Source: Desarmillaria ectypa (Eukaryota; Basidiomycota; Agaricomycetes; Agaricales; Physalacriaceae). From it: a DNA stretch of 64,000 nt. The notes under the pieces are model-generated. The model searched no databases. It was not told where the DNA came from and saw only the letters and a list, made by a program, of their open reading frames with translations. How positions within the stretch are numbered: position 1 is the stretch's first letter; each line of letters opens with the position of its first letter. A program made the translations under genes and the position numbers. This document shows, piece by piece, positions 1-11,223 of this stretch. The stretch spans positions 1,860,001 through 1,924,000 of the forward strand of contig JAUDYN010000010.1 in NCBI GenBank assembly GCA_030407005.1. Direction: 5' to 3'.

Positions 1-946
1 GAGCTATCTCTTTCATCGTCTGCTGTCGGTTTTCTACTTTACGGACGGTTAGAGTCCAAGCCAGTGACGAACTACTTGATGTTTGGTTGGACCATAAGCC
101 ACGAAAGGGGTTTAGTACACGAATCTTCAGCCGACTATGGCATTCTTAGTCTCTGCCTCAACCTTTGCAGTTACCGTATCGGATTTCTCGGCGACGCAGT
201 GCAAAACCCATATCCAAATGAGTATGTTTGCGTCAAGCACCGCCTATCCTATACTTGCAAATGTTGACGATAGTACTCTGACTAATAACATGAATATGAA
301 CATTCCACTAATCAAATATTCACGCCGACATTACAACACTTTCAAGTCATACATCCCAGAGAATCTTTACTGGCTTATATCACGTCAATACTAATACTCG
401 TCGATGAGCAAGGATGGCTGGGATCATATGTGTCGATTAATGGAACAGGTGGGATACCTTTTGTACGTTTCGGAAGCTTGATGTGCAGACCTGCTCTCGA
501 AATAATATACAGACCATATTTATGAGCTCGGATCCCAGACAACTGGGAAGAACTCACACCTGAAACGGGAAGCCCAAGATAGATTTGACTGATGTAAGTG
601 GCGTCCTTCTACTAAGCGGTGGATGGGACATTTGAATAGACATCCGCCTATAAATATATCACCAGTTTCATCATATCCCACCAGCGTTTCATTGCTTTTA
701 CAGTAAACAAATATTCACGTCGACTGGAAAGCAGTGGTATTTCAGCACGTGCCTCCCCGAGGATGCCGTAGGTGCGTACCCCATATCCTGTGCTAATTAC
801 ATGGCTGTACGTTATCAAAACACTTTGTTGCATTGGCGATCTCATATATGCCATGATCGCAATTCTCACGCATGAGGCATATAAGCGTATTTTTCCCAAC
901 ATGATGCTTCCGAATAACGCACTCCGCATTCCCTCCTCTTGTCACG
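1..946. other. No recognised gene; SOD promoter at right end
   Basis: Short open frames occur on both strands but none has a recognisable domain or splice-consistent structure. A TATAAATATAT-type sequence lies near 650. A second TATA-like element, CATATAAGC, lies at 878-886, about 65 bases before the SOD start, and is the better candidate for its core promoter. The mirror stretch is 19608-20553. Confidence 0.4.
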
Positions 947-1696
947 ATGTTCAAGGCACTATTCCTCGCACTTGCAGTCGCCCTTCCAGTTTGGTCCAGG
1001 GACACATACGTCTCAGAGGTACCGAATACGATCAACTTCCCCTGTAGCAATGTTAACCACAAATACATATAGGCCGTCGTCGTCCTAAACGGACAAAGCT
1101 TAGTGAACGGGACCATCATATTCCAGCAATCCAGCTGCGATGGGCCCGTTCGTGTAACGGGACGTATTCAAGGCCTTGCTCCTTCTTCATTACGAGGCTT
1201 CCATGTCCAGTACGTTCAGCGCCTTTTCCCCCCTCGCCCCTCTAACCATCCGGTAGCACCTCCGGGAACCTCACAGCCGGCTGCACGTCCGCAGGAGTCC
1301 ATTATAACCCATATAATACCACGCACGGGGCTCCCACCGATCCCATAACAGCGAGGCACGTAGGCGATCTCGGGAATATCCAGTCGGATGAGAGTGGTGT
1401 GGCAATTTTAGATATTACCGATACGATTATTTCGCTCAACGGGCCACTGAGCATTGTGGGGTACGTTTTCTCGCATGAGGGTACTAGAGGAATACTAATT
1501 TAATTGCGCAGACGTTCCATAGTCGTACACACGGGGACGGATGATCTAGGAAGGGGCGGTACCAATGTGTCATCTACGACGGGTAATTCTGGAGAAAGAG
1601 CTGCATGTGGGGTTATTGGTAAGTGACTTGGTCTTCTTGAGATCTGTCTCTTATACAGAGAAAATTGCTAGGACTGTCGTAGTTTCGAGGTTTTAA
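947..1696 (+). CDS. Secreted Cu/Zn superoxide dismutase (left-arm copy)
   Basis: Five exons (947-1018, 1073-1209, 1257-1460, 1512-1618, 1659-1696) with GT..AG introns of 40-54 bases join in frame to 185 residues. The start [17 protein letters not shown] is a signal peptide, so the product should be extracellular or wall-bound. It would convert superoxide to O2 and H2O2. Copper and zinc ligands are all visible: GFHVH, then VHYNP, TTHG and RHVGD, and the late copper His in SIVVH. The disulphide pair is GCTSAG and ACGVIG. The C-terminus after ACGVI is short and basic. The neighbouring secreted laccase suggests a shared extracellular oxidative role, which is inference. No disruption was seen. Confidence 0.9.
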
Positions 1697-1916
1697 ATAG
1701 ATTTTTTTTGCTGCGTTGATAATATGGCATTGTAGTTACGTACATCACTCGTTCTTTGCCCAATCACAGTTACAATAACAAAATCGGTTGTCTGATTTCC
1801 AATACAGATAACAACGTAATCGCAGGTCACAATTTGATGGACTGGAGATTTCTTCAACATGAGCTTGTCTTTTCTTTCTTTCCCCTTCATCTCTGCCACT
1901 GCTCCCCACTCTCCAC

Positions 1917-2584
1917 ATGGCCAGACCGAAGATTCACACACAGTGCTCTCGACTAAAGAGCCGGATTATTAAGGAGATCCCGGCACCCATTCCGCCTCTG
2001 ACCTCGACACAACCTATACCGTACGACGAACCTTTGCAAAATTCAGGCCAAAAGCCAATAACCAGACACACGTCGCGTCCTTGTCTCTGCAGAATGTACG
2101 GTCCCGGAGGATGCAAGTGGCATTTTTTCTATCCATTCCAGATGATCATTGCCATCCACGAGATTCTTCCGTTCCAAGAAGCTTTTGGACGGTCTCTGTA
2201 AGTTGGATCTTTCTCTAACTCACATGGTATGCTAACAACTTTTCAAGTATCAATGGCGTTCTTGGGCCACCTACCCCTTCGTTTTTGGAACCAAATCCTA
2301 AATCCCTCACGGACTCGCAGAAAGAGACATTCTTCATGACACCCTCGCGCACGAACAAGGACCCCACGTTTGCTATTATCAAGACATTCGCTTTCTCGCA
2401 TGAGGATGACACGGGACCTTGGGTTGAGAACCACGATGATAAGCTGAGCTGTTCAGGATGTGGGTGGGGATATGATTCAGGTACTTGGGCGGACCATCGC
2501 GATTCTTGCTCAGGAATAGAAGATGTGATTGTTAGATCTGTGGTCGATGTATGGGAAATCGAGGCGAGAGTGAAGCAGTCTTAA
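1917..2584 (+). CDS. Orphan 205-residue Cys-rich protein (left-arm copy)
   Basis: Two exons (1917-2197, 2248-2584) flank a textbook 50-base intron with GTAAGT donor, GCTAAC branch site and CAAG acceptor; joined length is 618 bases. I do not recognise the family. The N-terminal part is Pro/Ser/Thr-rich. The middle holds CLCRMYGPGGC. Near residues 162-181 there is a CX2C-X11-HX3C arrangement (CSGCGWGY to HRDSC) that could bind zinc. There is no signal peptide or membrane segment. It lies 220 bases after SOD on the same strand. The start choice is the first ATG of the open frame; an upstream exon is possible. Confidence 0.55.
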
Positions 2585-2942
2585 CATCAAAAAATGGAAT
2601 GTGTGCGTTGGAATAGGAATTTCTCGTGAAAAATACACAGAGCACTTAAGCGGAACAGACGACTGGACATGGGTTAGTCATCAGTGCCCCGAAAATAAAC
2701 GCGTGAAGCGTGTTGACGCGTCAACAAATTATGACCACGTGATCTTGTTTATCCATATCGAAATTGAAATTCATCGCCTCTTTCCCCGGATCTCTCATCT
2801 CTTTCGTTCAGGTCTTTTCATCTATTCAACCATCAGCGCTTCTCTGGTGGGATGGTATTTCTTTCCCAAATCCAAACAGCATTCGTGGAGTCAATTCTAA
2901 AATACCGCCCACTCCTTTTCTGACTTTCTTTCTGCCATATAG

Positions 2943-3330
2943 ATGCCACTCTACTCGGGATCTACTAATGCTCGTACGTGTAATGATATATTCGGACCGC
3001 ATGATGTTTATTATATTTCTTTCAAAGCTTCTCCACTGTCGCTATCTCGCGTCCGAGTCAAAGATCTCTTACGTTGCAATGACCCTCTCCTGGAAGCCGA
3101 AAAAATGGCACTACGTTTATTAGTCTATGAATCACCCTCTACCCTAGAAAATCTAGACCAACAGATTATCAAAGCGGGTCAGACGCTCAACTCCCTTATT
3201 CAGAAGAAACGGCAAGTCGCTGAATCTGACTTTGACGACGCCAAAACCCTTCTTCATCCCATGCGTTCTCAGAGAAATCTTTGAACTTTGCTTTCCTGAT
3301 TGGGAAGACCTAAATTTTCAATCACAGTAA
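2943..3330 (+). pseudogene. F-box-like protein, frameshifted N-terminal remnant
   Basis: From the ATG at 2943 the frame encodes a coiled-coil N-terminus of the type that precedes the F-box in many agaricomycete proteins: 'LLVYESPSTLENLDQQI' then 'LIQKKRQVAESDFD' and 'AKTLLHPMR'. The expected continuation, LREIFELCFPDWED, is present immediately after but in another frame, from about 3260. The F-box core is therefore frameshifted, and a few residues before it seem missing. Downstream leucine-rich repeats are not visible. F-box proteins are substrate adaptors of SCF ubiquitin ligases, but this copy is probably dead. Confidence 0.5.
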
Positions 3331-3479
3331 GACCAATTTGCAAACAAATTCCGTTTCCTTTGTCGTTTACGGGTCCGACTGCCATTAGTGCTAAGAGTCT
3401 GGTTCTGCTCAATTGTCTAAAAGCTGCTACCAAACCACGGGGAAATGATACGTGACTGAAGTGGCTCAAGAAGGTGTGG

Positions 3480-3819
3480 GAGGGAGTTCTAAAGAAGGTA
3501 AATACTTACACTCCTCTGACAGAACGAGATGATATGATAGAATGATGAAGCTTACATTTAAAAAACGGGGTCAATAACACTTATTAATTTATTGATGCAC
3601 GTCTGAGGGGATTCTCTCCATCTTCCAAAGGCTGTAACAAAGCAGCGTAAATTTCTCATTCACTTATGTAACATTCGACAACTGATCTCAAACTCCAGTC
3701 GACCTAGTACTCCGAGGACGTACAAAGACACCTCCCATTCAGAAAAACTTAGTTTCCGCAGTCCTTGTGATCTGGAAGGTGAATGGTAAGGAAACTTTTT
3801 CTTTCACGAAACTCGTCTC
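3480..3819. other. Dispersed repeat fragment, no gene
   Basis: Around 3500-3630 there is a diverged relative of 8850-8990 (matching runs such as AGAATGATG and TCCATCTTCCAAA). It is an older dispersed copy of part of the conserved unit at 8688-9330. No gene was recognised. The mirror is about 16735-17074. Confidence 0.4.
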
Positions 3820-4262
3820 TTTCATGGCTGAATTTTTTTACAATGGTGCATGAGTCAACACATGCTTTACTCGGCCTTCCCAGTCTTAGCAGTGACTCAC
3901 CCGTATTTTATCTTACTCTTTCTATTTTACTAGAATAAAATGGAATATTATACAACAATAATGAATTGAACCCTTCTTTAGTATATAAATATGTCCATAT
4001 CATTGTATTAAAACATCGAACAAATCTACTACTTTCAGTACACCTTCACTCCGTGAACCCTCAGCTATACTTAGCGCTTACCTTCACCAACGACTCCATA
4101 ATAGCTTCGCACTTACCGGCCACCTCCTAAAGTTATTGCTTCGCGCTTACTGTCCTACGTATCAAGGTTCTCGGCTTCTAATTATCCAGGCTTCACATTC
4201 TTCCCACTTATCGCCTTTAAACTCGGAGAAGGAGCGGTAGCTACAGCCGGCGGGAGTTTCTA
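3820..4262 (+). repeat. Decayed LTR related to the solo LTRs at 38166 and 60776
   Basis: It shares with both solo LTRs the run GCATGAGTCAAC.CATGC, the following ACTCGGCCTTC, a GTATATAAATA TATA box and the AGCGCTTAC motif, in the same order. The ends are too diverged to place TG..CA termini or a target duplication. The third laccase block starts immediately beyond it, so this LTR marks the edge of the shared block. The mirror copy is 16292-16734 on the minus strand. Confidence 0.6.
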
Positions 4263-4524
4263 TAAGAGTGACTGTTTCACAATATGGACAGCTTGACACC
4301 GTTTTCTAGGGATGCCAAAAGGTTTAGTCAGACATGTGCTGAGATATCGCGCTTGTCCCATTTAACAGCAAAGTTCAGACATCACAGCAGAGGGAGAGAG
4401 CAAAAGCTTTTCAGGATATCTAATTACATCCAGACAGAGAAGGATGGTTAGATATCAGAACCATAAAACATAAAGACGTCCTAATCAATAGGTTCAAACA
4501 CGACACATGTATTTAGAAAGTGTC

Positions 4525-7185
4525 TTAAAGGTCTTCTTCGGGCGTGGCATTGTATATGGGGCAAAGTTGGTCCCATTGATCTGCCGGGTTACGAAGTCAG
4601 GGTGATGCCCGCCTACAGGGAAGAAGAATAAGACCTACCAGTGGGGTGGATGGTGGAGTTCCACGTTTCCGTAGCTTCAGCAAAAACAATCCCGAATCCG
4701 CTACCAGAGAAGCCATCAGAGAGTCAGCCAAGCAGGTAGGATAAGAGGACGCACGCCGGAACGTGCCATTCAATGTGGCTACAGACAGATGTTAGCTCAT
4801 TATCAATGTAAAGCGGTAGAGGGCAACCGACCAATGAAGGAACCATGGTCCAGGGTTATCAGTCCTGAACCGGATCGTAACATTGTCACCCGTCGTACCG
4901 ATGTTGACGACGTCCCGTCTCACAGGATTCTCGTAGTTGTACACGGTACTACCAGCGCTTCGGACGACATCGAATTTGTGCTAGTCATGATAAATTCATG
5001 AGAACGAACAGCCAAAAAGACTTGAAAGAGAACATACGCCGTGCAAATAGAACGGATGCTGGTATTAATAAGATAAGTATGAGATAACGCAGCGCATAAA
5101 GTAAGAAAGGATTTACCCCTCCGCCAATGACACCGCCTGGCATAGAAATTTCGATTGTAGAATTCGTCGGAAGAGGGTAGACAGAGCCCTCGGGAAGGAG
5201 GTTATCAGCAGTCTGCGCACCGCTCAAAATTTGCAAAAGGATTGGAGTTGTTGGTGAAACGAATGAGGCGCCGTTGATCGTGAACTTTCCATTTGTCTGT
5301 ATGGCCAGAATGAGAAAGGATGGCAGGATAAAATGAAGTGACGGCATACAAAACCGAACGCTAGATTCATCGCCACGTCGACGCCTCCGATTTCCGGGGA
5401 TCCTGGCTGTAGAAGATTCAGACCATAAATGAATATCCGTCAAGGCATGTGGAACATACGGCTCCTGGGTTTTCAAGCGGCTTTCAGAAGACATTCGTCA
5501 GTTTCGGTGCAAATATTACATACATTTGTAAAACTTACCACCAACTGGGTCTCATTCATCTTCAATACACTCGTTAAAGCCACAGTATCGGGCTCTACAT
5601 CAGCGGCACCATCGTATCGGAGGATCGCAGAATTGATACCACCGTCGAAACCCTGCGTACCAACACTGGGATTAGCACGGATCCCTTAAGATGTCGGTGT
5701 CAAGGAATGGTTTCTGATAGCGATAAAGGATAGACATACAGTAGTTACCAATTTCCTGGTCCGCGTTCAACTGGAACATATATCAGTAACTATGCGAATA
5801 TTCAAAGAAGAGTCTGAAACGGACGACAAAAGAGTATCGTTGAGCTAAAGAGGACGGAGAGGGAAGACGTGTTAGCTCGCCTTCATCCCCAGAAGATGAT
5901 GACGATGAACATACCAACAAAGATCTGGATTTCATCTACAGTGTACGGAACGTGGTTTACGCCATCGACTTCGATAATAGTCCTGACCATCACTGGTGAA
6001 TAAAAGAACCATCAAAGAGGAGCAAAAAAGGCGGATAATCACATTGCGTGGTTATCGATAGAGACGGTGAGCGCCGCGTCACACCCAATGTTCATCATCC
6101 GGATGCGATACCTACATTGTTCTCATCAGAAGTACATTGAATGACGCACAAAGAACACACGTACCGTGTTCCCTTCGTGACTTTCACGACAGCTAAATCG
6201 TGTGTGGGATTTCCACTCCATCTAAGTCTCTCATTAATGTCATCTGCGAGATTCCGAAGATGAAATTTCCATACCGTCCCACACCGTTGAAAAGTATAGC
6301 ATTTGGAGCGCTACATGTTGATCATTAGCTGCAATGTCCGCATGATATAGGAGAGAAGTAATATTACGGGAAATTTAATTGTTTGGCAGGTGTATGGTAC
6401 CAGTCCGATAACGTCAAGATGCTAGTAGTGTCTGTGGCAGAGTCATGCTGTAATACAAGCAAGAAGGCATGTCAACGTACCATCATCGACATCATACAGG
6501 TCAGCATGTGGATCATTGGGGTCGTAGATGATCAAAGGTCCGCGAAGGCCGTCACAGTATTGGGTAGCTAGAGCGATCGTTATTATCCTCCGGAACAGGT
6601 ATAATGAAGAAAGAACATTCGTACACAGATGAGAGTGGTACCAGAACGTTCCAGCTTGGTCGGCAGAATCAAATGTGTAGAGAAAAGAGTCGCCTTTCAC
6701 GATCGGGCACTGGCTCGGATGAGTAAGAGTGTAGAGCGGTATCGATTACTCCATATTACCTGGTTCACAAAAGCGGCCCCGTCAGCCCACACATTGTCCT
6801 TCTGTACAAGACCGTGCCAGTGCTGTAGGAAGGCATGAATGGCGGAGATCGTGTATCAGAGAACCAACGTACGATAGACGTGCTCTGCAGAATAGTGTCG
6901 TTGTCGAGCTGGTTGATCACATTGATTTCGAATTTATCTCCCTGAACGGAGCACCCATAAATGGCATGGTAGATGGGCAGCTGAGAGGCCAACCTTGGTT
7001 CCTGTAATGAGCGCAGCATCTATCTGCGAGTTCGCCAATGCAGCGAGGCGTTCAAAGCCATCGGGGCTGACATTTCCATTGGAGACGACGAGGTCTCCGA
7101 CAGGACCGATAGTTCCCTGTCGTTGGCCATGAGAGCTAGGGAGAACGAGAGTCAGAGCGAGCAGAGGAAGGAGAGCAAAAGCCAT
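4525..7185 (-). CDS. Laccase, 21 exons (left-arm copy)
   Basis: Mirror of 13369-16029, where the exons were resolved. It encodes a 518-residue secreted multicopper oxidase that oxidises phenolic substrates and reduces O2 to water. All four copper-binding blocks are present (HWHG, WYHSHL, HPFYLHGH, HCHIEWH). A TATAAA box lies at 7222-7227 on this strand, about 40 bases before the start. It is convergent with the SOD, orphan and F-box-like genes to its left. I saw no difference from the right-arm copy. Confidence 0.92.
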
Positions 7186-7227
7186 GTCGACCTGCAGAGC
7201 AAGAAGGCCCTTTGAACTCGCTTTATA

Positions 7228-8687
7228 CCTGTGTTGAAATGAATATTAGTGCCGAGACTCGGATGAGAGTTTCACGCACTTTCCATTAAACGTCCTAGGA
7301 CGTGATGTGATGCTCATGACGCTAGCGCTAGGCGCATTTAGAAATCTGTTAGTAAACATGAGAAAAATATGCCGTCGTACCTCCATGGACCTCGTAGACG
7401 ATACGGTTCGCGTAAAAATGCCTCAAGTACGTCACCACGAAACGAGGGTGATCTGGGGTAATTGTATTTTATATTACGAATCCCACGAGACCTAGATTGC
7501 GCCTTTTGTGCTTCCAAGTCACTTGTTTTGCGGTAAGAATGAGAGTAAGGATGAGACAAGTTCAAGTTTATTGATGGCCAGAGAGAGAACTCGTTAACAT
7601 TATCAGAGCCAAATTGACATCGTCAGTGTCGGTACTAGTCGTTCCAACCTCTGTCAGAGTCATATTCTGAAAGTTGTAACCAAGAAATTACGAACAGAAT
7701 GGCCCATGGATATACATGCTACCCTGCGGTTTTCGTGTTCTCTCGCTGAAACGGGTGTCGGTTCCGATGCGGGCTTCTGGTCACCGACGGGAATGCTCGG
7801 AAGACGCATTGATCGCTCCGACGACTATAGTATCAGATTACCCAAGACGAATCGAGAAACAGTGACCTGGATGAGCGCTTAAGTGGTTGTTCCAGATATG
7901 AGAGAAGGATATAAGCATTCTAGATAACACAGTCAGAAGACGCATCGGGAAGCCGTGCAGGTATCACAATGCTTAAGTCCGAAATGTTTTCAATGTTGCG
8001 CATGCACATTGAACACACCAATCAGGAGATGCTCGAGTATCGCCTAAATGTGTTTGTGGAGAATATTCGGGTGGCATCGTTCTCAATGGAAAGTTGGAGA
8101 ACACTCTTTGCGCTGGTTGCATAATCCAGCGTACATCGTGAAACCTACACCTCACTCTGTTAGCTGGCCAGTGGAGGCACCCTTGAAATAAGCGTACATG
8201 AGCTTATTATGAAGAATTAAAATCATCTCGGGGAAGAGTGGTGACACGCCTGCAACCAAATTTGGACCTTCTGAGTATTCATGCTCTCCGATGGTTCTGC
8301 ATCGAAGTCGTCGCCCCAGGTTTGGGTTTGAGCAGAAGGGCTAAAATCTGGAATTTTGGGGAAGATTTGGCTCAGAGGACACGTTTACGCGTAACAGGTG
8401 AGTAGTAACAAGTGAGTAATACTCGGGCTCAGTGTGAGAAACATCGATGCAGTCCACTATGACAGTGGTTGGCCAGCCATTTCTGACGGAAAGCGGACAT
8501 AGTGGTGGGAAATTATTTCATGTTTCGAACAAATGATACGAACCTCATGATAAAATATAACGGGCCGCAACTTTTAAGAGATGAGCGCTGAGCGCTGAGG
8601 GGAGGGTCGCGCGTAGCTGCCTCGCGTATGGGGACGGGAAGAAGGCATTGTTTGCCCCTATTTTTTGATCGCTGAGGCCGCGTCACT
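7228..8687. other. Laccase upstream region, no recognised gene
   Basis: Between the laccase start and the TATA-led unit at 8688 there is no ORF with a recognisable product. The third copy has the same region with deletions, including about 80 bases missing opposite 8040-8120. Such indels suggest it is mostly non-coding, containing the laccase promoter. The mirror is 11867-13326. Confidence 0.4.
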
Positions 8688-9330
8688 TATATAAGCAAAG
8701 CAGTTTCCTTTCGTTCCAAAATCATTCGCCGGTCCGCCAATGGAAGTGTTTCAAGTGTCTGCTTTTGCCTTGCCGTCGAACTGCTAACAAACAACGAGAG
8801 ATTTCTACAGAACCTACATCAGACAGGAAGATGAGGTAGGGTGTTTTTATTTTAAACGGCGAATATCCTCCGCTGCCAGAACGAAATTTAGTAGAATGAT
8901 GGAGCCTCGTAGTGGAAAGTGGAGTGAGTAAAATATATGTGAATTTACTAATAAACACTCGAGAAAGCTCTGTCCATCTTCCAAAAGGAACGATCAGATT
9001 AATACGACCCTCATTCTTTTTACTGATATCGGCTACTTACAAAGGCACGTTCATCCGAAGGGCAATATTGTCGCACGCCTGGCAATCTTGCGAAAACTTG
9101 GGGTACCCCAGCTCTGTGATAAATTGACAGTTAAGGAAACCCCTTCATTCACGGGGCTTTCCCCTTTTGCTGACGATTTACAGAAACACAAAGTTCACAT
9201 ACCCATTATTAGTGATACCCTTCTCACAATGGTGTCTCCCGTGAACTGTACACACTCCCGTGTCTTCTTAGTGACACTCTCTGATATTTACGTCGTTGAA
9301 AGGCAAGCGCAGCATTCATAGTTTTACCTA
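8688..9330 (+). ncRNA. Conserved TATA-led unit, product unknown (left arm)
   Basis: TATATAA at 8688-8694 is followed at 8740 by an ATG in a good context (CCGCCAATGG), but its frame closes after 15 codons. Around 8924-8967 there is a splice-like series of GTGAGT, ACTAAT and AG. An open frame, 9088-9321, ends in VVERQAQHS. This stretch is about 98% identical to 53773-54408, clearly more than the laccase exons are. It could be a spliced short gene, a non-coding RNA or a recently homogenised repeat. I do not recognise a protein family. The non-coding call is tentative. Confidence 0.3.
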
Positions 9331-9940
9331 CTACATACGCTGTACTTTTCTTTCGCAACACAATTCAATTGTTGACAAGATAGTATTGTGTTGGAAGGAG
9401 GGAAGCGATGAAGGTAAGCGACTCTCAACGTCGTTATTTATCCATTGTAAAACATTCCGTAGGGGTCTATCAATGCCGACAGCGTTCTGTGCCAACAGAT
9501 GGCAACATCATACTATCCGTATGTCAAGGCAAGCTACCGTCAGTTACGTTTCATGGTGCGACAAGAACCCTACGCCAATCTGCTGCCATCGCTTGTGGTC
9601 CATGAGGAAATAGCAGTTAAATCTCACGAGTCAAGGTTTTCGATACCAAGGAGACTTTGTATGGCTACATCCTTTGAACCAAAATGTATGCAATGCCTGT
9701 GGACGTGCTGGTGGGTCGGTATACCTGCCTGACAGGAGATTCTGATACCATGAGCAGATCAAGCACAAACATGGGCCAGCCAGTCGCCTGTATCTCTAAC
9801 GCTTTCATCTCGATTTATTCTTTAATTTTACTGGAAGAAAGCGAGGTAAGTTCTGGTACCCGCCCTAATGTACACGTGATCACGGAGGAACCAGACCATG
9901 CCAATGCTCCCAACAACACTCGGAGCACTTAGGATGGATA
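9331..9940. other. No recognised gene
   Basis: Short overlapping open frames are shared with the third copy (54409-54900) but shift frame between copies, so they are probably not coding. The 1-base arm difference lies here, near 9782. The third copy has about 340 extra bases opposite 9845. The mirror is 10615-11223. Confidence 0.35.
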
Positions 9941-10614
9941 GATGTGATGAGAAATTCCAAGTACCCGCCAAATTGTCGGGCTTGGAAACGGAGCGGAAGG
10001 GCCATCGGGTATCCATCGGTGCATAGAACTGTAACCTTTTCACTCTAACCGTCACTGTGTGAATAACATGTCTGAATACGTAACGTGACCGACTGTGCAT
10101 GAAACTACGCGTTGACAGCGCGTAAAATATGATTCGCTCTCAAGCCCGGAACCCGGCTTGACCCTTTTGGAGAGTATTTCATCACAAGATTTTTCATGAA
10201 TGTAAGTAGTATACACCTAGAGGGATGGTGCTTCATAAAAACTCGCATGCTGTGCCAACACAACTGAAGAAGAGATGACATTCATGTCAACACGGAGGTT
10301 AGTACTGAAGAGTTGCTTGGATCACTTATTTCCTAGGCAATGCCAAAAACCAATTTTATAAATGCTTATTAAAATAAGTTGAAGTCATTACATGTCCAAG
10401 TGAATCACATGAACATACACTTCCCTCTCCTGCAAGAATAGGCCACATGTAAATTACTACAGCACAGTTTGGTTAGCATTCATATGAACTGGTGAAGAAA
10501 TCTACTCACCTAATGGCAATCTTCATTATAATCAGAAAATCATCTAGCCACTGGCCAGCCAGGATGGTCATTATGCTGAAGAATCATTCTTCAATGCACT
10601 GTTTTGTGAGGTGA
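9941..10614. other. Spacer of inverted repeat 1
   Basis: This 674-base asymmetric spacer is a mosaic. Bases 9941 to about 10090 match 55375-55520, the flank of the third laccase block, so they are the ancestral continuation of the left arm. Bases about 10098-10415 match the reverse complement of 61690-62010 beside palindrome 2, including a short inverted motif around ACGCGTTGACAGCGCGT. Bases about 10430-10614 match nothing I recognise. I see no convincing gene. Confidence 0.75.
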
Positions 10615-11223
10615 TATCCATCCTAAGTGCTCCGAGTGTTGTTGGGAGCATTGGCATGGTCTGGTTCCTCCGTGATCACGTGTACATTAGGGCGGGTACC
10701 AGAACTTACCTCGCTTTCTTCCAGTAAAATTAAAGAATAAATCGAGATGAAAGCGTTAGAGATACAGGCGACGGCTGGCCCATGTTTGTGCTTGATCTGC
10801 TCATGGTATCAGAATCTCCTGTCAGGCAGGTATACCGACCCACCAGCACGTCCACAGGCATTGCATACATTTTGGTTCAAAGGATGTAGCCATACAAAGT
10901 CTCCTTGGTATCGAAAACCTTGACTCGTGAGATTTAACTGCTATTTCCTCATGGACCACAAGCGATGGCAGCAGATTGGCGTAGGGTTCTTGTCGCACCA
11001 TGAAACGTAACTGACGGTAGCTTGCCTTGACATACGGATAGTATGATGTTGCCATCTGTTGGCACAGAACGCTGTCGGCATTGATAGACCCCTACGGAAT
11101 GTTTTACAATGGATAAATAACGACGTTGAGAGTCGCTTACCTTCATCGCTTCCCTCCTTCCAACACAATACTATCTTGTCAACAATTGAATTGTGTTGCG
11201 AAAGAAAAGTACAGCGTATGTAG

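Larger units (their letters stand above)
1..9940 (+). repeat. Left arm of giant inverted repeat 1
   Basis: This 9.94 kb arm is the reverse complement of 10615-20553. Every translated reading frame I compared in the two arms is identical. The one difference I found is a single extra base in the left arm near 9782. Position i pairs with 20554-i outside that indel and with 20555-i inside it. Homology stops sharply after 9940. The arm runs off the start of the window, so its true length is unknown. It carries the SOD, orphan, F-box-like and laccase genes. It is either a recent fold-back duplication or an assembly artefact; the unique spacer argues mildly for a real structure. Confidence 0.95.

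Noticed and set aside
4525..7185. Laccase region as a pseudogene, because six-frame translation breaks it into many short pieces
   Set aside because: Twenty consistent GT..AG introns join the pieces into one 518-residue frame with all copper ligands.
8740..8787. A mating pheromone precursor (short ORF ending in Cys after a TATA box)
   Set aside because: Fifteen codons ending NC with no CAAX-type terminus and no pheromone-receptor neighbour.
9296..9732. Overlapping small ORFs such as the 105-residue frame
   Set aside because: The third copy shifts frame in this stretch, so the frames are not conserved as protein.
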